Source: Armatimonadota bacterium (lineage in GTDB: Bacteria; Armatimonadota; Fimbriimonadia; Fimbriimonadales; Fimbriimonadaceae). From it: 64,000 nt of DNA. The notes below the pieces were generated by a model, which saw only the letters and a list, made by a program, of their open reading frames with translations, had not been told where the DNA came from and did not search any database. This document shows positions 20,137 to 30,295 of this stretch, in pieces (positions within the stretch are counted from its first letter, which is position 1; the number at the start of each line of letters is the position of its first letter). The stretch is from the NCBI GenBank assembly GCA_029781035.1, contig JAKOXK010000081.1, positions 62,001-126,000 of the forward strand, given 5' to 3'. Made by a program: the position numbers and the translations under genes.

Positions 20137-21213
20137 ATGCGCCTCTTCACAAAACGATCCAAGAACACCGCCGAACAGGCGCCGCAGCTCACCTTGTGGG
20201 ACCGCAACGCTTTTGCCTTGCCAGGGAGTCGCTTCGGGCTCTTGAGTTACCAAACATACGACGAGATGCAGAAAGACTCGATGGTCCAGACGGCGCTGAC
20301 CTTGAAGCGCCTCGCTGTACTGGCGAGCGACTACGAAGTATCACCGGCGTCTCCCTCTCCTGAGGCCCAGCGGAAGGCGGATTTTGTCCGGGAGGCCCTG
20401 AGCGCGATGGAGGGTAGCCCGATCGACGTCCTGACCCATGCGATGGACGCGTTTGCCAAAGGATGGTCCGTCCAGGAGTCGGTCTACGAGGCGCGAGGCG
20501 GCCGACTGTGGCTCAAGGCAGTACGGCCCAAGGATCCGTCGCTCTTTGGCCTCCAGGTGGATCGGTTTGGCCGCCTGGAGGGACTGACCCTGCAGGTGCC
20601 CGGCGAGACCGAAGTTGCCCTGCCACGCGGCAAGTTCGTGGTCTACATGCACCAGCGTTCCTACGCTCAACCCAAGGGGAGGAGCGATTTGGACGCCGCG
20701 CACCGGCACTGGCAGGCCAAGCAGTCCCTCCTGGCGGCTTGGCGGCTGCATCTGGAGAAGTTCGCCATGCCCACCGTGCTCGGGAAGTACGAACGGGGCT
20801 TGCCGGCCGATGAACAGACGGCCATCCTCAGGGCGTTGCAGGACATCCAGAACAACACAGCGGTCGTGTACCCGAGCGAGATCGACGTCTCGCTCCTCGG
20901 TGGCCAGCGCGACCCGTCGACCGGGTTTCTGGACGCGATCGACTTTCACAACCGAGAGATCGCCCGGTCGGTGTTGGGACAGACCTTGACGACGGACGAG
21001 GGTCGGCGCGTAGGTTCTCTAGCACTGGGAAAAGTCCACCTTCAGATCCTTCTGCTTCAAGTGAACGCGATCCGGCGCGACCTGGCCGAGACAGTCATGA
21101 CCGAGCAGCTGATCCGGCCTTTGGTCGAGGCCAACTTCGGGCCCGGCATGATCCCGAAGTTCGCCTTCAAGGAGGCGGCCGTGAGCGCGTTCACGACTGG
21201 CGAGCTGAAGTGA
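20137..21213 (+). CDS. Phage Mu gp29-like portal protein (DUF935 family), orphan
   Basis: DSMVQTALTLKRLAVLASDYEVSPASPSPEAQRKADFVREAL...LPRGKFVVYMHQRSYAQPKGRSDLDAAHRHWQAKQSLLAAWRLHLEKFAMPTVLGKYERG...LTTDEGRRVGSLALGKVH. Confidence 0.7.
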   Translation: MRLFTKRSKNTAEQAPQLTLWDRNAFALPGSRFGLLSYQTYDEMQKDSMVQTALTLKRLAVLASDYEVSPASPSPEAQRKADFVREALSAMEGSPIDVLTHAMDAFAKGWSVQESVYEARGGRLWLKAVRPKDPSLFGLQVDRFGRLEGLTLQVPGETEVALPRGKFVVYMHQRSYAQPKGRSDLDAAHRHWQAKQSLLAAWRLHLEKFAMPTVLGKYERGLPADEQTAILRALQDIQNNTAVVYPSEIDVSLLGGQRDPSTGFLDAIDFHNREIARSVLGQTLTTDEGRRVGSLALGKVHLQILLLQVNAIRRDLAETVMTEQLIRPLVEANFGPGMIPKFAFKEAAVSAFTTGELK

Positions 21214-21642
21214 ACTGAAGTCCCCCCCGGTACACCGAGGTCATGTGAAGGATAGGCCCGCCAGCACAGTGAACCCGGCTTCAGACCGATTGACGGGCTG
21301 GATCTGAGTCTTTATCGGGGTGCTCGGCATGGCAGGGCTGGGACAGTCGAGAGGCCCAGAGTCCAGGTACGAAGGGGTGTTTTTCGCCCCAAGCGGAACA
21401 TCAGATGCCTCTCATCTGTCAACTTTCCCGTCCCAGCGACCGACTTAACACCATAGGCCGAAAGCCAGGGACGTGGAGACCATTCGGGCACCTGAAATGA
21501 TGTCCGGGCGTCTACACAAGCGTGGACATCGCCAGACCCAGCAAGGTGACGGGTTTGCGAGGTACCACAAGGAAAGCCGAGGCGTCCGCCGGGCTGGATC
21601 GTCCAGCCGGCCCCGACCAAAGCAAAAGGAAAGAACGCGAAC

Positions 21643-24144
21643 ATGTGGCAACGCTTTACTGAGCGTGCGAGAAAAGTGGTCTTCTTCGCACAAGAGGAAG
21701 CCCAGAAGTTTGGTGAGGGCTATGTCAGCACCGAACACCTTCTCTTGGGTCTGGTGCGCGAGACCGATTCGGTCGCGGCCCGGGTCTTGGAGCGGCTGGG
21801 CGTCAGCCTGAGCCGGATCCGCGCGGAGGTTGAGAAACAGTTGCCGCGAGGCGAGGCGAGGCAGAGTCAAGACATGACCCTGACGCCGCGCGCGAAAAGG
21901 GTGATCGATCTGGCCTATGACGAGGCCCGTAACCTCAACAACAACTACATCGGCACGGAACACCTGCTGCTCGGCCTCATCCGCGAGGGTGACGGCCTTG
22001 CTGGTCGGGTCTTGGCCAAGTTGGGTGTCGAGTTGGAGAAGGCGCGTCGCGAGGTCATGGCCCTGCAGGACAATGAAACGCAGAGCCGCAGCACGTCGGC
22101 CCGCCCCGGTGCGGGCGGAGGACAGGTCAAGACCCAAACCCTGGACGAATTCGGACGCGACCTGACGGACCTTGCCCGCGAAGGAAAGCTGGATCCGGTC
22201 GTCGGTCGCCAACAAGAGATCGAGCGCGTCATGCAGATCTTGACGCGCCGGACAAAGAACAATCCGTGCCTCGTCGGCGAACCCGGTGTCGGTAAGACGG
22301 CCATAGCAGAAGGACTGGCCCTCCGCATCGTGAGCGGCGACATCCCAGACCTCTTGAAGAACAAGAGACTGGTCGCCTTGGATCTCGCTGGACTCGTCGC
22401 TGGAACCAAGTACCGGGGCGAGTTCGAGGAACGGATGAAGAAGGTGATGGAGGAGGTGCGCCGGGCCGAGGGTCAGGTCATCCTCTTCATTGACGAACTC
22501 CACACCTTGGTGGGAGCCGGTGCCGCTGAGGGCGCCATCGATGCCAGCAACATCATGAAACCAGCGCTGGCTCGTGGTGAGCTTCAGTGCATCGGCGCGA
22601 CCACGCAAGACGAGTTCCGCAAGTACATCGAACGCGACGCCGCCCTGGAGCGCCGCTTCCAGATGGTCAAAGTGCGCGAGCCTAACGAAGAGGAGGCCGT
22701 AGACATCCTCAAGGGTCTCCGCGAGCGCTACGAAGCCCACCACGATGTTGAGATCACGGATACGGCGATCATGAGCGCCGTCCAGCTCAGTCAGCGGTAC
22801 ATCACCGACCGCACCCTGCCGGACAAAGCCATCGACTTGATCGACGAGGCTGCCTCCCGTGTCCGGCTGCAACAGAGCCTGCCGCCCTCCGACGTCCGGG
22901 CGGACAAAGTCAAGCTCAACAAGATGAGGTCCGAGCTTGAACACGCACGGCGCCACGAACCCGATGCTGATGCCACGCACGAGCTTGAGAAGAGAATCGA
23001 CGAACTGGAGGACAGCATCGCGGGCCGTGAAGAGGACTGGGCTGCCCAAGAGAAGCCAAAAGCGATCGTGGATGAGGAACAGATCGCGAGCATCGTACAG
23101 AGCTGGACGGGCATTCCGGTCAGCAAGCTGGTAGAAGGCGAGTCTCAGAAGCTTCTGCGCATGGAGGACGACCTCCACAAGCGCATCATCGGTCAGTCCG
23201 ACGCGGTCACGGCTGTCTCCCGAGCGATTCGCCGTGCACGCAGTGGCCTCAAGGATCCGAAGCGCCCGATCGCGAGCTTTATGTTCCTCGGCCCGACCGG
23301 AGTCGGCAAGACCGAGCTTGCCAAAGCGCTAGCCGAGTACCTGTACGAGAAGGAGTCGAACATCGTCCGTATCGACATGTCCGAGTACATGGAGCGGTTC
23401 GCGGTCAGCCGGCTCGTCGGCGCGCCACCGGGATACGTTGGGTACGACGAGGGCGGCCAGTTGACCGAGCAGGTCCGCAGGAACCCGTATTGCGTCGTGC
23501 TCCTTGACGAGATCGAAAAAGCGCACCCCGAGGTCTTCAACATCCTGCTCCAGGTCATGGAAGACGGTCAGTTGACCGACAGCCAGGGTCGAACCGTGGA
23601 CTTCAGGAACACGATCATCATCATGACGTCCAACGTCGGCGTCCGTCCAATCGAGTTTGAAAAGGGCCTTGGGTTCCGCGAGACCTCGATGGACATCAAC
23701 GATCCTAAGACGTACGAGACCATGAAGACGAAGATGCTCGAAGAGATGAAGAAGCTCTTCCGGCCCGAGTTCCTCAACCGCGTCGACGAAGTCATCGTCT
23801 TCCAGCACCTGAAGAAGGAAGAAATCCTCCAGATCGCCGACCTCTATTTGGTCCGGGTCAACAAGCAGGCTGCAGACATCGGCATCACGCTAGAGCTCAG
23901 CGATCAGGTGAAGGAACTTCTCGTCAACAAGGGCTACGATCCCAACCTGGGAGCCAGGCCATTGCGGCGCGCCGTTCAAAGGTACATCGAAGACCCGCTC
24001 AGCGAAGAGCTGCTGTTGAACGTCTTCCAACCGGGGGACGTGATCGTCGCCGAGGTCGAAGAAGGCACCGAGGACAAGATCGTCTTCAACAAGAAGTCGG
24101 GCGGCAGCGGCGGAACAAAGGAAAAGGTCCTCGTCAAGAACTAG
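21643..24144 (+). CDS. clpC: ATP-dependent Clp protease ATP-binding subunit ClpC
   Basis: [37 protein letters not shown]; two Walker A motifs [14 protein letters not shown] and [17 protein letters not shown]-like middle region. Confidence 0.96.
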   Translation: MWQRFTERARKVVFFAQEEAQKFGEGYVSTEHLLLGLVRETDSVAARVLERLGVSLSRIRAEVEKQLPRGEARQSQDMTLTPRAKRVIDLAYDEARNLNNNYIGTEHLLLGLIREGDGLAGRVLAKLGVELEKARREVMALQDNETQSRSTSARPGAGGGQVKTQTLDEFGRDLTDLAREGKLDPVVGRQQEIERVMQILTRRTKNNPCLVGEPGVGKTAIAEGLALRIVSGDIPDLLKNKRLVALDLAGLVAGTKYRGEFEERMKKVMEEVRRAEGQVILFIDELHTLVGAGAAEGAIDASNIMKPALARGELQCIGATTQDEFRKYIERDAALERRFQMVKVREPNEEEAVDILKGLRERYEAHHDVEITDTAIMSAVQLSQRYITDRTLPDKAIDLIDEAASRVRLQQSLPPSDVRADKVKLNKMRSELEHARRHEPDADATHELEKRIDELEDSIAGREEDWAAQEKPKAIVDEEQIASIVQSWTGIPVSKLVEGESQKLLRMEDDLHKRIIGQSDAVTAVSRAIRRARSGLKDPKRPIASFMFLGPTGVGKTELAKALAEYLYEKESNIVRIDMSEYMERFAVSRLVGAPPGYVGYDEGGQLTEQVRRNPYCVVLLDEIEKAHPEVFNILLQVMEDGQLTDSQGRTVDFRNTIIIMTSNVGVRPIEFEKGLGFRETSMDINDPKTYETMKTKMLEEMKKLFRPEFLNRVDEVIVFQHLKKEEILQIADLYLVRVNKQAADIGITLELSDQVKELLVNKGYDPNLGARPLRRAVQRYIEDPLSEELLLNVFQPGDVIVAEVEEGTEDKIVFNKKSGGSGGTKEKVLVKN

Positions 24145-24164
24145 CTGCTCCACCGCTCTGCATG

Positions 24165-24196
24165 AGGCCACCAGGTCCTGTCGGACTGGTGGCCTT
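24165..24196 (+). terminator. Hairpin downstream of clpC
   Basis: AGGCCACCAG-(11 nt)-CTGGTGGCCT perfect inverted repeat just after clpC stop; short T run. Confidence 0.5.
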
Positions 24197-24254
24197 ACAG
24201 TGCCTGGCAACGCACTGTGACTCAGGTGCCGAGGCTTCATGTATAGTGGAAGGG

Positions 24255-25280
24255 ATGCGAAACAGCTCGCAGTCACAGCGGGCGACGTTGGCTGACGTGG
24301 CCCGGGAAGCTGGAGTGTCCATGCAGACTGCTTCGCAAGTCTTGGCCCGTTCCGAGACCGTACGCCTCGGGCCGGAGACGCGCCAAAAGGTCGAAGAGGC
24401 GGCACAAATGGTTGGATATCAGCCGAACCGATTGGCTCAAGCGATGCGGAGCGGCAGGACCAACGTGATCTCACTCTGGATGCCGGTGGACCGTCCGACG
24501 ATTACCTTCCTTCGCGTGTTGAACGCGGTAAGTCACAAAGTCCGAGAGTCGGGATACGACCTGATGGTCGTCGGGCTCGACTCCTCTGTCGCCTACGGCT
24601 CGGAAGCCCGTGTCCCCCAACAATGGCCCGCAGACGGACTGATCAGCTTTGATGCCGGAAGAGCCATCGGGGAGTTCAGGAAGTGCCCTGCGAACACGTC
24701 GATCCCCTTGGTCGTCATCGGGCTCGAGCAGTTCGAACACGCCGATACGGTCGGATGGGACGTCCGTGGTGCTGCCCACGAAGTGACCCTCAGACTCGTG
24801 AACTCGGGCTGTCGCCGGATCGTCCACGTGACGCCCCAATGGGTACTGGACGGTTTCCCACTGGAACAGAGGCGGCGTGGCTACTCCGAGGCGATGACGG
24901 AGTGCGGTCTCGAGGCAGTCTTTCTCGGAGTTGCCGATGAAACCGCGTCAGCAACCGAACAAGCCGTCAACCGGGCCCTCGACGGTCAGCCAGCACCGGA
25001 AGCCTTTTTCTGCTTCACCGACCAGATCGCGGTCGGTACTCTGCGTGCCCTGAGGACGTCCGGGGTCTCGGTGCCCGACCCTTGTCAGGTGTGGGGCTAT
25101 GGCAACTATCCGGAGGCCGCCGACCACTCGACCCCCGTCTCTACGATCGAGATTCCGCACACGGCTCTCGTAGACCAAGCCTGGAAGTGGTTGCTGGAGC
25201 GGATCGACAAACCCAAGCGTCCTGCGCGGTTCGTAAACATTCCGATACCGATCATCGAGCGGGCTTCGACTCTGAAGTGA
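24255..25280 (+). CDS. LacI family transcriptional regulator
   Basis: RATLADVAREAGVSMQTASQVLARSETVRLGPETRQKVEEAAQMVGYQPNRLAQAMRSGRTNVISLWMP. Confidence 0.9.
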   Translation: MRNSSQSQRATLADVAREAGVSMQTASQVLARSETVRLGPETRQKVEEAAQMVGYQPNRLAQAMRSGRTNVISLWMPVDRPTITFLRVLNAVSHKVRESGYDLMVVGLDSSVAYGSEARVPQQWPADGLISFDAGRAIGEFRKCPANTSIPLVVIGLEQFEHADTVGWDVRGAAHEVTLRLVNSGCRRIVHVTPQWVLDGFPLEQRRRGYSEAMTECGLEAVFLGVADETASATEQAVNRALDGQPAPEAFFCFTDQIAVGTLRALRTSGVSVPDPCQVWGYGNYPEAADHSTPVSTIEIPHTALVDQAWKWLLERIDKPKRPARFVNIPIPIIERASTLK

Positions 25281-25295
25281 CCAGTACAGACCGTC

Positions 25296-27827
25296 TCAAT
25301 CGTCTGTGTCGATCTGACCCGGTTGCTCGCCTGGGCGCCCAGGGTACGGTCTGGATCCCTTGTAGATCGAGTACCAAACGATCCGGTTCAGCCAATAGAA
25401 GTCTGCTCGGTCCATCGACGACCAGTCGAGCGACGCGGAGATGTCGTACCAGTACTTCCCTTCTGCCGAGAGTTTGTCGCGGCTCGGGTTGTGCTCGCCA
25501 AGCGGCACATTGTTCTTGGCCACGTCGTACGGTGTCATGTCGGGAGCGTCGGTAAAGCACTCGGTGAAGGGACGGGCGATCGTGTCGAACTTGGTCATCG
25601 GCTTGATGCCGAGCATGGTTTCGATCGACTTCAGAATGGTGAGTTGGGTCGCAAACCCGCTGTTGACGACGCCTCGCCGTGAGTAGGGAGAGACAACGAG
25701 GCACAGGGTTCTGTGACCGTCCACATGATCGGGCCCGCTCTGGGAGTCGTCTTCGGTGACGAAGATGCAGGTGTCCTTCCACGCCTGCGAGTGGGAAACG
25801 AGGTCCACGATCCGCCCCAGCGCCAAGTCGTTGTCCGCCATCATGCTCCTGGGAGTCGGATAAGCGGGATTCGCTCCTTCACTGTGGTCGCTTGGGAGAC
25901 TCATGACCATGAGGTTCGGGAGCTTGCCTTGGCTCAGGTAGCTCTTGAACTCCTTTTCGAACACGTCCACCCGGCTCTGGTCGCTTTGGATCAAGGGCCA
26001 ATAGTGGTAGTCAGGGCACAGGATCGGCTTCAGAGAGTTGACACGCGTATGGGCCTTATAGTGGAACAGGTTTCGGCCCGACTGGCGGTCGTCCCAAGCT
26101 TCGAACCAGTCCTTTGGCGGTCGTGGCTCATAGGTCGCCTGTGAATCGCCGGCCCACTCGCCATACACCCGAACCGACTTGTGCGCTTTGATCGCAGCGT
26201 CCCAGATCCGGCCCGTGCTGTTGAGCGCCATAGCGTCCTCGCCGTCGTCCGGGTAGGTTCGCGAATAACCGACATAGAAGTGCTCCAAATACTCGTTGGC
26301 CATGGCTTGGTCGCACCACTGGTGGCCGTCGGCGCTGTTGGTTCCACAGGTATAGGCGTTGTCGAAGAGCCCAAACGTCCGGGCTATCTTCCGATGGTTC
26401 GGCATGACGGTCTCGCCGAGGGAGCAAAGCGAAGGTTCACCGTCGCCTTCCGGCATGTCACCAAATATGTCGTCGTATGTATGGTTCTCCTTGATGATGT
26501 AGATCACGTGCTTGATCGCACCGTGATAAACCTTGAGGTCGGACTGGTAAGCCCTTTCAGGCTCATTCCACGAATCCAGTTCCGCTACTTTGTCAGAGTC
26601 CGCCGACAGGTCGCTCGACAAATCAAGCACGCTGACAGTCCCCTGAAAATCGTGTGTGTTCCTGTACTTGCTCCCCTTCAGGGCGTTCTTCACCGATCCG
26701 TTGCCTTTGGTGTTCACGACATAGGCCGTCAGCCCGTCTGGAGTCACCCTGACTCCAGTCGGGTAGAAACCGGCTGGCCGATATCCCGCAACAACCCCTT
26801 TCTTGAGGTCGATCTCGCACAGGGCGTTGTCGCCGCCGTTGCACGAATAGAGCCTGTCATTGCGCACGGCCAGCTCGTTCGGCATGGCTCCGATGATCCG
26901 CCTTCCTTGGAACCGGAATTCGATCGTGCGCGACACCCTTTTTGTCGTCAGGTCGATCTCGCTTATGGAATCGCTCATCGCATTGGCGACGTATGCCCGT
27001 TGACCGGCCACAGCGATGCCGGTCGGATGAATCCCCACGGGAACCACCGTCGTCTGCCCACCGCTGATTGGGATCAGCGAAACAGTGCCCGTCGCGGCAC
27101 TGCCTTCTTGGTTGACCTTGACCTCTTGATCCACGCTCAGATCGCGAAGATCTCCCGATTTGGGCGGCTCGCCTCCCCAGTTCGAGACGATCAGTTCGGA
27201 CTCGTCCGGCGTCAGTTTGGCCGTGAACGGAATGTTCTGCGTCGCGAACTCGCGTGTCCGTTTGTTGGCCTGAAGGTCAACCTCCACGACCGCGTTGAGG
27301 CTGGCGCAGGCGACGTAAGCTTTGGCGCTGTCGTGTGTGACGCAAAGTCCACCGGGGACAGGATTCGTCTTGTCGCCTGGCCGGCGCAGGTCAATCTTGG
27401 AGTCCAAGGTGAGACGCTCGTTTGAATAGCGGAGCGCGAGGAGGAAGCCGTTCTCCAAGCTGACAAAGAGCCTGGATCCGTCCTGAGCCCAGGCCACTCC
27501 ATGGAACCCAGCGGACGCACCGAGGTCGATGTCGGTGTCTGGGATCATCGCCGCACCCTTGACGAGAAAGACCTTGCTCTTGGCGACAACCGCCAGGATC
27601 TTGCCGTCAGGTCGTAACGCGATGTCGCTGAGCCTCTGGTCGAACGCGATCGTCCCTGGAAGGATCTGCTGGCCAGTGGAGACGACAAAGCCACCGTCAG
27701 GCTGATGACCGACCATGCGCTTGAGCGGGCTAAATGGACTCGCGACCCAGCCGACAAGGGCGAAGCCGATCAACGTATAGAGTCCGAGGCGCACACGGTC
27801 GCGAGCCATGCCCTTACGATACGGCAT
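25296..27827 (-). CDS. YVTN-type beta-propeller fused to a phosphoesterase (PF04185-like) domain
   Basis: Repeats such as GIHPTGIAVAGQRAYVANAMSDSISEIDL; VIYIIKENHTYDDIFGDMPEGDGEPSLCSLGE...PNHRKIARTFGLFDNAYTCGTNSADGHQW; likely start at 27808. Confidence 0.8.
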   Translation of the reverse strand: MPYRKGMARDRVRLGLYTLIGFALVGWVASPFSPLKRMVGHQPDGGFVVSTGQQILPGTIAFDQRLSDIALRPDGKILAVVAKSKVFLVKGAAMIPDTDIDLGASAGFHGVAWAQDGSRLFVSLENGFLLALRYSNERLTLDSKIDLRRPGDKTNPVPGGLCVTHDSAKAYVACASLNAVVEVDLQANKRTREFATQNIPFTAKLTPDESELIVSNWGGEPPKSGDLRDLSVDQEVKVNQEGSAATGTVSLIPISGGQTTVVPVGIHPTGIAVAGQRAYVANAMSDSISEIDLTTKRVSRTIEFRFQGRRIIGAMPNELAVRNDRLYSCNGGDNALCEIDLKKGVVAGYRPAGFYPTGVRVTPDGLTAYVVNTKGNGSVKNALKGSKYRNTHDFQGTVSVLDLSSDLSADSDKVAELDSWNEPERAYQSDLKVYHGAIKHVIYIIKENHTYDDIFGDMPEGDGEPSLCSLGETVMPNHRKIARTFGLFDNAYTCGTNSADGHQWCDQAMANEYLEHFYVGYSRTYPDDGEDAMALNSTGRIWDAAIKAHKSVRVYGEWAGDSQATYEPRPPKDWFEAWDDRQSGRNLFHYKAHTRVNSLKPILCPDYHYWPLIQSDQSRVDVFEKEFKSYLSQGKLPNLMVMSLPSDHSEGANPAYPTPRSMMADNDLALGRIVDLVSHSQAWKDTCIFVTEDDSQSGPDHVDGHRTLCLVVSPYSRRGVVNSGFATQLTILKSIETMLGIKPMTKFDTIARPFTECFTDAPDMTPYDVAKNNVPLGEHNPSRDKLSAEGKYWYDISASLDWSSMDRADFYWLNRIVWYSIYKGSRPYPGRPGEQPGQIDTDD

Positions 27828-27855
27828 TGCTCGGGGGCTTGTCTAGAGACAACGG

Positions 27856-28857
27856 TTAAGCGATCGTTGCCACCGGAGAGCACTCGGCTATCTGCCGCAA
27901 CTGCTCCAACTCGGGCCGATGGGCCGGTTTGGCGTTCATGACCGCCTTGACGACCTCTGCCAACTCCGCATCGCCGACTCCGCGACGGAGTGCTTCCCGG
28001 ATCCGTGAATCTGGCTCAGCGAACTGGCATGACTGCACGCGACCATCGGCGGTGAAACGGATCCGATCGCACTGGTTGCAGAAAGTCTCTGACAGGGCTG
28101 GCACGAACCCGACCGTCCCCGTGCGGTCCGGAATACGGTACTCCTTGAGGTCCAGCGTCTGTCGGTCAGGGATTTCGACTAGAGGATAGCGGCAGCGGAC
28201 GTTTTCGACCATTAGTGACCACGGAAAGACGGCGCCCTGCATCCACCCGACGTTGGTGAACGGCATGAGTTCGATGAAGCGCACTTGATCGTGGGTCTCC
28301 TCCACCATCGCTACGAAGTCGTCCAGTTCATCGGCATTCACGCCTTTCATGACAACAGTGTTGATCTTCACTGACTCGTAGCCGGCTTTCTTAGCGGCCT
28401 CGTAACCTGAACAGGCTTGATCCAAGAGTTGCGTACCCGTGATCTTCATGTACCGACCGTGTCGGAGCGTGTCCAGACTGAGATGGATGGAGTCAAGTCC
28501 GGCTGCATGGAGATCTGAGACTGTCGCGGCCAAGTCGGTCCCCATTGTCGTCAATGAGACCGTCTGGGCTCCAGCGTTGGCCTTGATCCCATGGATCAGG
28601 CCAGGAAGCCCTGCATAGTTTGACGTCGTCGCCGCCGTCAGGTGGACATGTTCGACCCCGAGGCTGACAAGGACGCGGGCGAGATTGACTATCTCACCGT
28701 TCTGCAATGCGGTCGAATCAGCAGCACCCGCCGTCAAGGATTCGGGAGCCCGATAGATCATTCGGAAGGGATTGTCCGTCGCCAGGCGGAACCGAGCCTC
28801 CTTGACCGCCCGTCCTTGATTGTCTCTCCACGCGTGGCTATCCTGAGTCGCGCCCAT
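27856..28857 (-). CDS. MoaA-like protein lacking radical SAM cysteines (predicted non-canonical or inactive paralog)
   Basis: FRLATDNPFRMIYRAPE aligns to LRLSLTDRCNFRCRYCMPL of the nearby MoaA; C-terminal FCNQCDRIRFTADGRVQSC retained; VRFIELMPFTNVGW typical of MoaA. Confidence 0.85.
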   Translation of the reverse strand: MGATQDSHAWRDNQGRAVKEARFRLATDNPFRMIYRAPESLTAGAADSTALQNGEIVNLARVLVSLGVEHVHLTAATTSNYAGLPGLIHGIKANAGAQTVSLTTMGTDLAATVSDLHAAGLDSIHLSLDTLRHGRYMKITGTQLLDQACSGYEAAKKAGYESVKINTVVMKGVNADELDDFVAMVEETHDQVRFIELMPFTNVGWMQGAVFPWSLMVENVRCRYPLVEIPDRQTLDLKEYRIPDRTGTVGFVPALSETFCNQCDRIRFTADGRVQSCQFAEPDSRIREALRRGVGDAELAEVVKAVMNAKPAHRPELEQLRQIAECSPVATIA

Positions 28858-28901
28858 GGGCGGATTGTCGGCAATCTATACGGAAGTGGCAATGACGCGC
28901 G

Positions 28902-30053
28902 TCATAGGCTCTGGTTTCGGCAGTCCTCACAGTCCTTCCGGGAAACGAGCGATCGCCGGGTCAGCGTCAACTCGGTTTCGTCAAAGACCAGGGCAGAAGT
29001 CGCGAGGCCGTCGCGGACGGGAAGGAGCCAGTTGAGCGCTTCGCTTGCCATCAGGCTGCCCATGCTCGCAGTGAGGGTCGGTGTTGGCGTTTCTGAGCCC
29101 GAACTTGAGAGCGCCTTTTCGACGTGCGAACGGAAGCAGCTGAGACAAAGACTGTCAGGCCGAATCGTTCCTAGACATCCGCGCCTTCCTTGGGCACGGC
29201 CTATGACCAAGGGCCTGGATTCCCTGCGACACACGGAATCGAGTGCCGATGTCGACTTCCAGTCCTGGGAGCTGTCGATGATGACGTCGTGGTCCAGGAC
29301 AAGCCGTGACGCGAGTTCCGGCGACAGGGGCTCTGGTACCGAGACCGCGTTGATGAACGGACTCAATCTCGATGCGAAAGCTGCCGCCCGATCGGCTCTG
29401 TTTCGACCGACTTCATCGAACTTGTACAGCGGCTGCTGGGGCAATCCGCCCGTTTCGACGAGCCCCGGATCGACAATTGTGACCCGACCAATACCCGCTC
29501 CGACGAGGCAGGGCAGCGCCGAGCAACCCAGAGGGCCAGCCCCGACAACCAAGGCTCGCCCCTGTCGAAGCCGCTCTAGTCCGTCGGCGCCGACCCCAGT
29601 CACCAGTTGCTGGGAAGCCACGAACTCTTCTTGGCCCTGAACAAGCGACTGGATCGGCTCCGAACCTACCCACCCTGAGTCGCCTTCCGCGTAATGCTCT
29701 TTCTTCCAGATCGGTATGCGGTGCTTGATCTCGTCGATGATCCACTCGCATGCAGCGAACGCTTCACGACGATGGGCCGAAGCCACGCCGATCCAGACGG
29801 CCGCATCGCCGATTTGGAGGTGACCAACCCGGTGAACGACCTTGGCCCAAACGAGCCCGAACCTCTCGATGGCCTCCTGGACGAGCCGTATCCCCTCGGT
29901 CACGGCCAGCTCTGGATAGGCCTCGTACTCGAGGGAGACGACAGGGCGGCCTTGGCTCCGTGATCGGACCCGACCTTCGAACGTCACAAACCCACCTGCG
30001 TGCACTGGCTCCACGTCGAGGGGCGTCAGGGGCGTGTTCGAGAGTTCGAACAT
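28902..30053 (-). CDS. MoaE-ThiF/MoeB-like fusion protein
   Basis: N-term MoaE: FVTFEGRVRSRSQGRPVVSLEYEAYPE...SAHRREAFAACEWIIDEIKHRIPIWKKEHY; C-term E1-like: VVGAGPLGCSALPCLVGAGIGRVTIVDPGLVE...CLSCF...CEDC. Confidence 0.88.
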   Translation of the reverse strand: MFELSNTPLTPLDVEPVHAGGFVTFEGRVRSRSQGRPVVSLEYEAYPELAVTEGIRLVQEAIERFGLVWAKVVHRVGHLQIGDAAVWIGVASAHRREAFAACEWIIDEIKHRIPIWKKEHYAEGDSGWVGSEPIQSLVQGQEEFVASQQLVTGVGADGLERLRQGRALVVGAGPLGCSALPCLVGAGIGRVTIVDPGLVETGGLPQQPLYKFDEVGRNRADRAAAFASRLSPFINAVSVPEPLSPELASRLVLDHDVIIDSSQDWKSTSALDSVCRRESRPLVIGRAQGRRGCLGTIRPDSLCLSCFRSHVEKALSSSGSETPTPTLTASMGSLMASEALNWLLPVRDGLATSALVFDETELTLTRRSLVSRKDCEDCRNQSL

Positions 30054-30055
30054 GA

Positions 30056-30295
30056 TCAGCCCCCTGCAACCGGAGGAACAAAGACGACGTCGTCCCCCTC
30101 GTGCAATTCAGAATCCGCTCCGACAAAGGCGCCGTTAATGGCGGCCTTCACCTGCGATGGGTCCAAGGAAAAGCCGTGTGTCCGTGCCAGTTCGCGGTAG
30201 AGCCGGTCAGGCGAGTCCGCATGGGTGTCGACCGTCTCCTCATCGAGGCCGCGTTGATCCCGCAACAGAGCAAAGTATCGGACACGGATTCTCAT
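30056..30295 (-). CDS. moaD: Molybdopterin synthase small subunit MoaD
   Basis: MRIRVRYFALLRDQRGLDEETV...VKAAINGAFVGADSELHEGDDVVFVPPVAGG with C-terminal GG; start overlaps moeA stop by 4 bp. Confidence 0.92.
   Translation of the reverse strand: MRIRVRYFALLRDQRGLDEETVDTHADSPDRLYRELARTHGFSLDPSQVKAAINGAFVGADSELHEGDDVVFVPPVAGG

Noticed and set aside
21445-23178. 577 aa antisense ORF opposite clpC
   Set aside because: Shadow ORF from high-GC codon bias of clpC; no recognisable protein features.
26181-27425. 414 aa ORF opposite the phosphoesterase/beta-propeller gene
   Set aside because: Antisense shadow of a confidently assigned gene; Arg/Val-rich composition.
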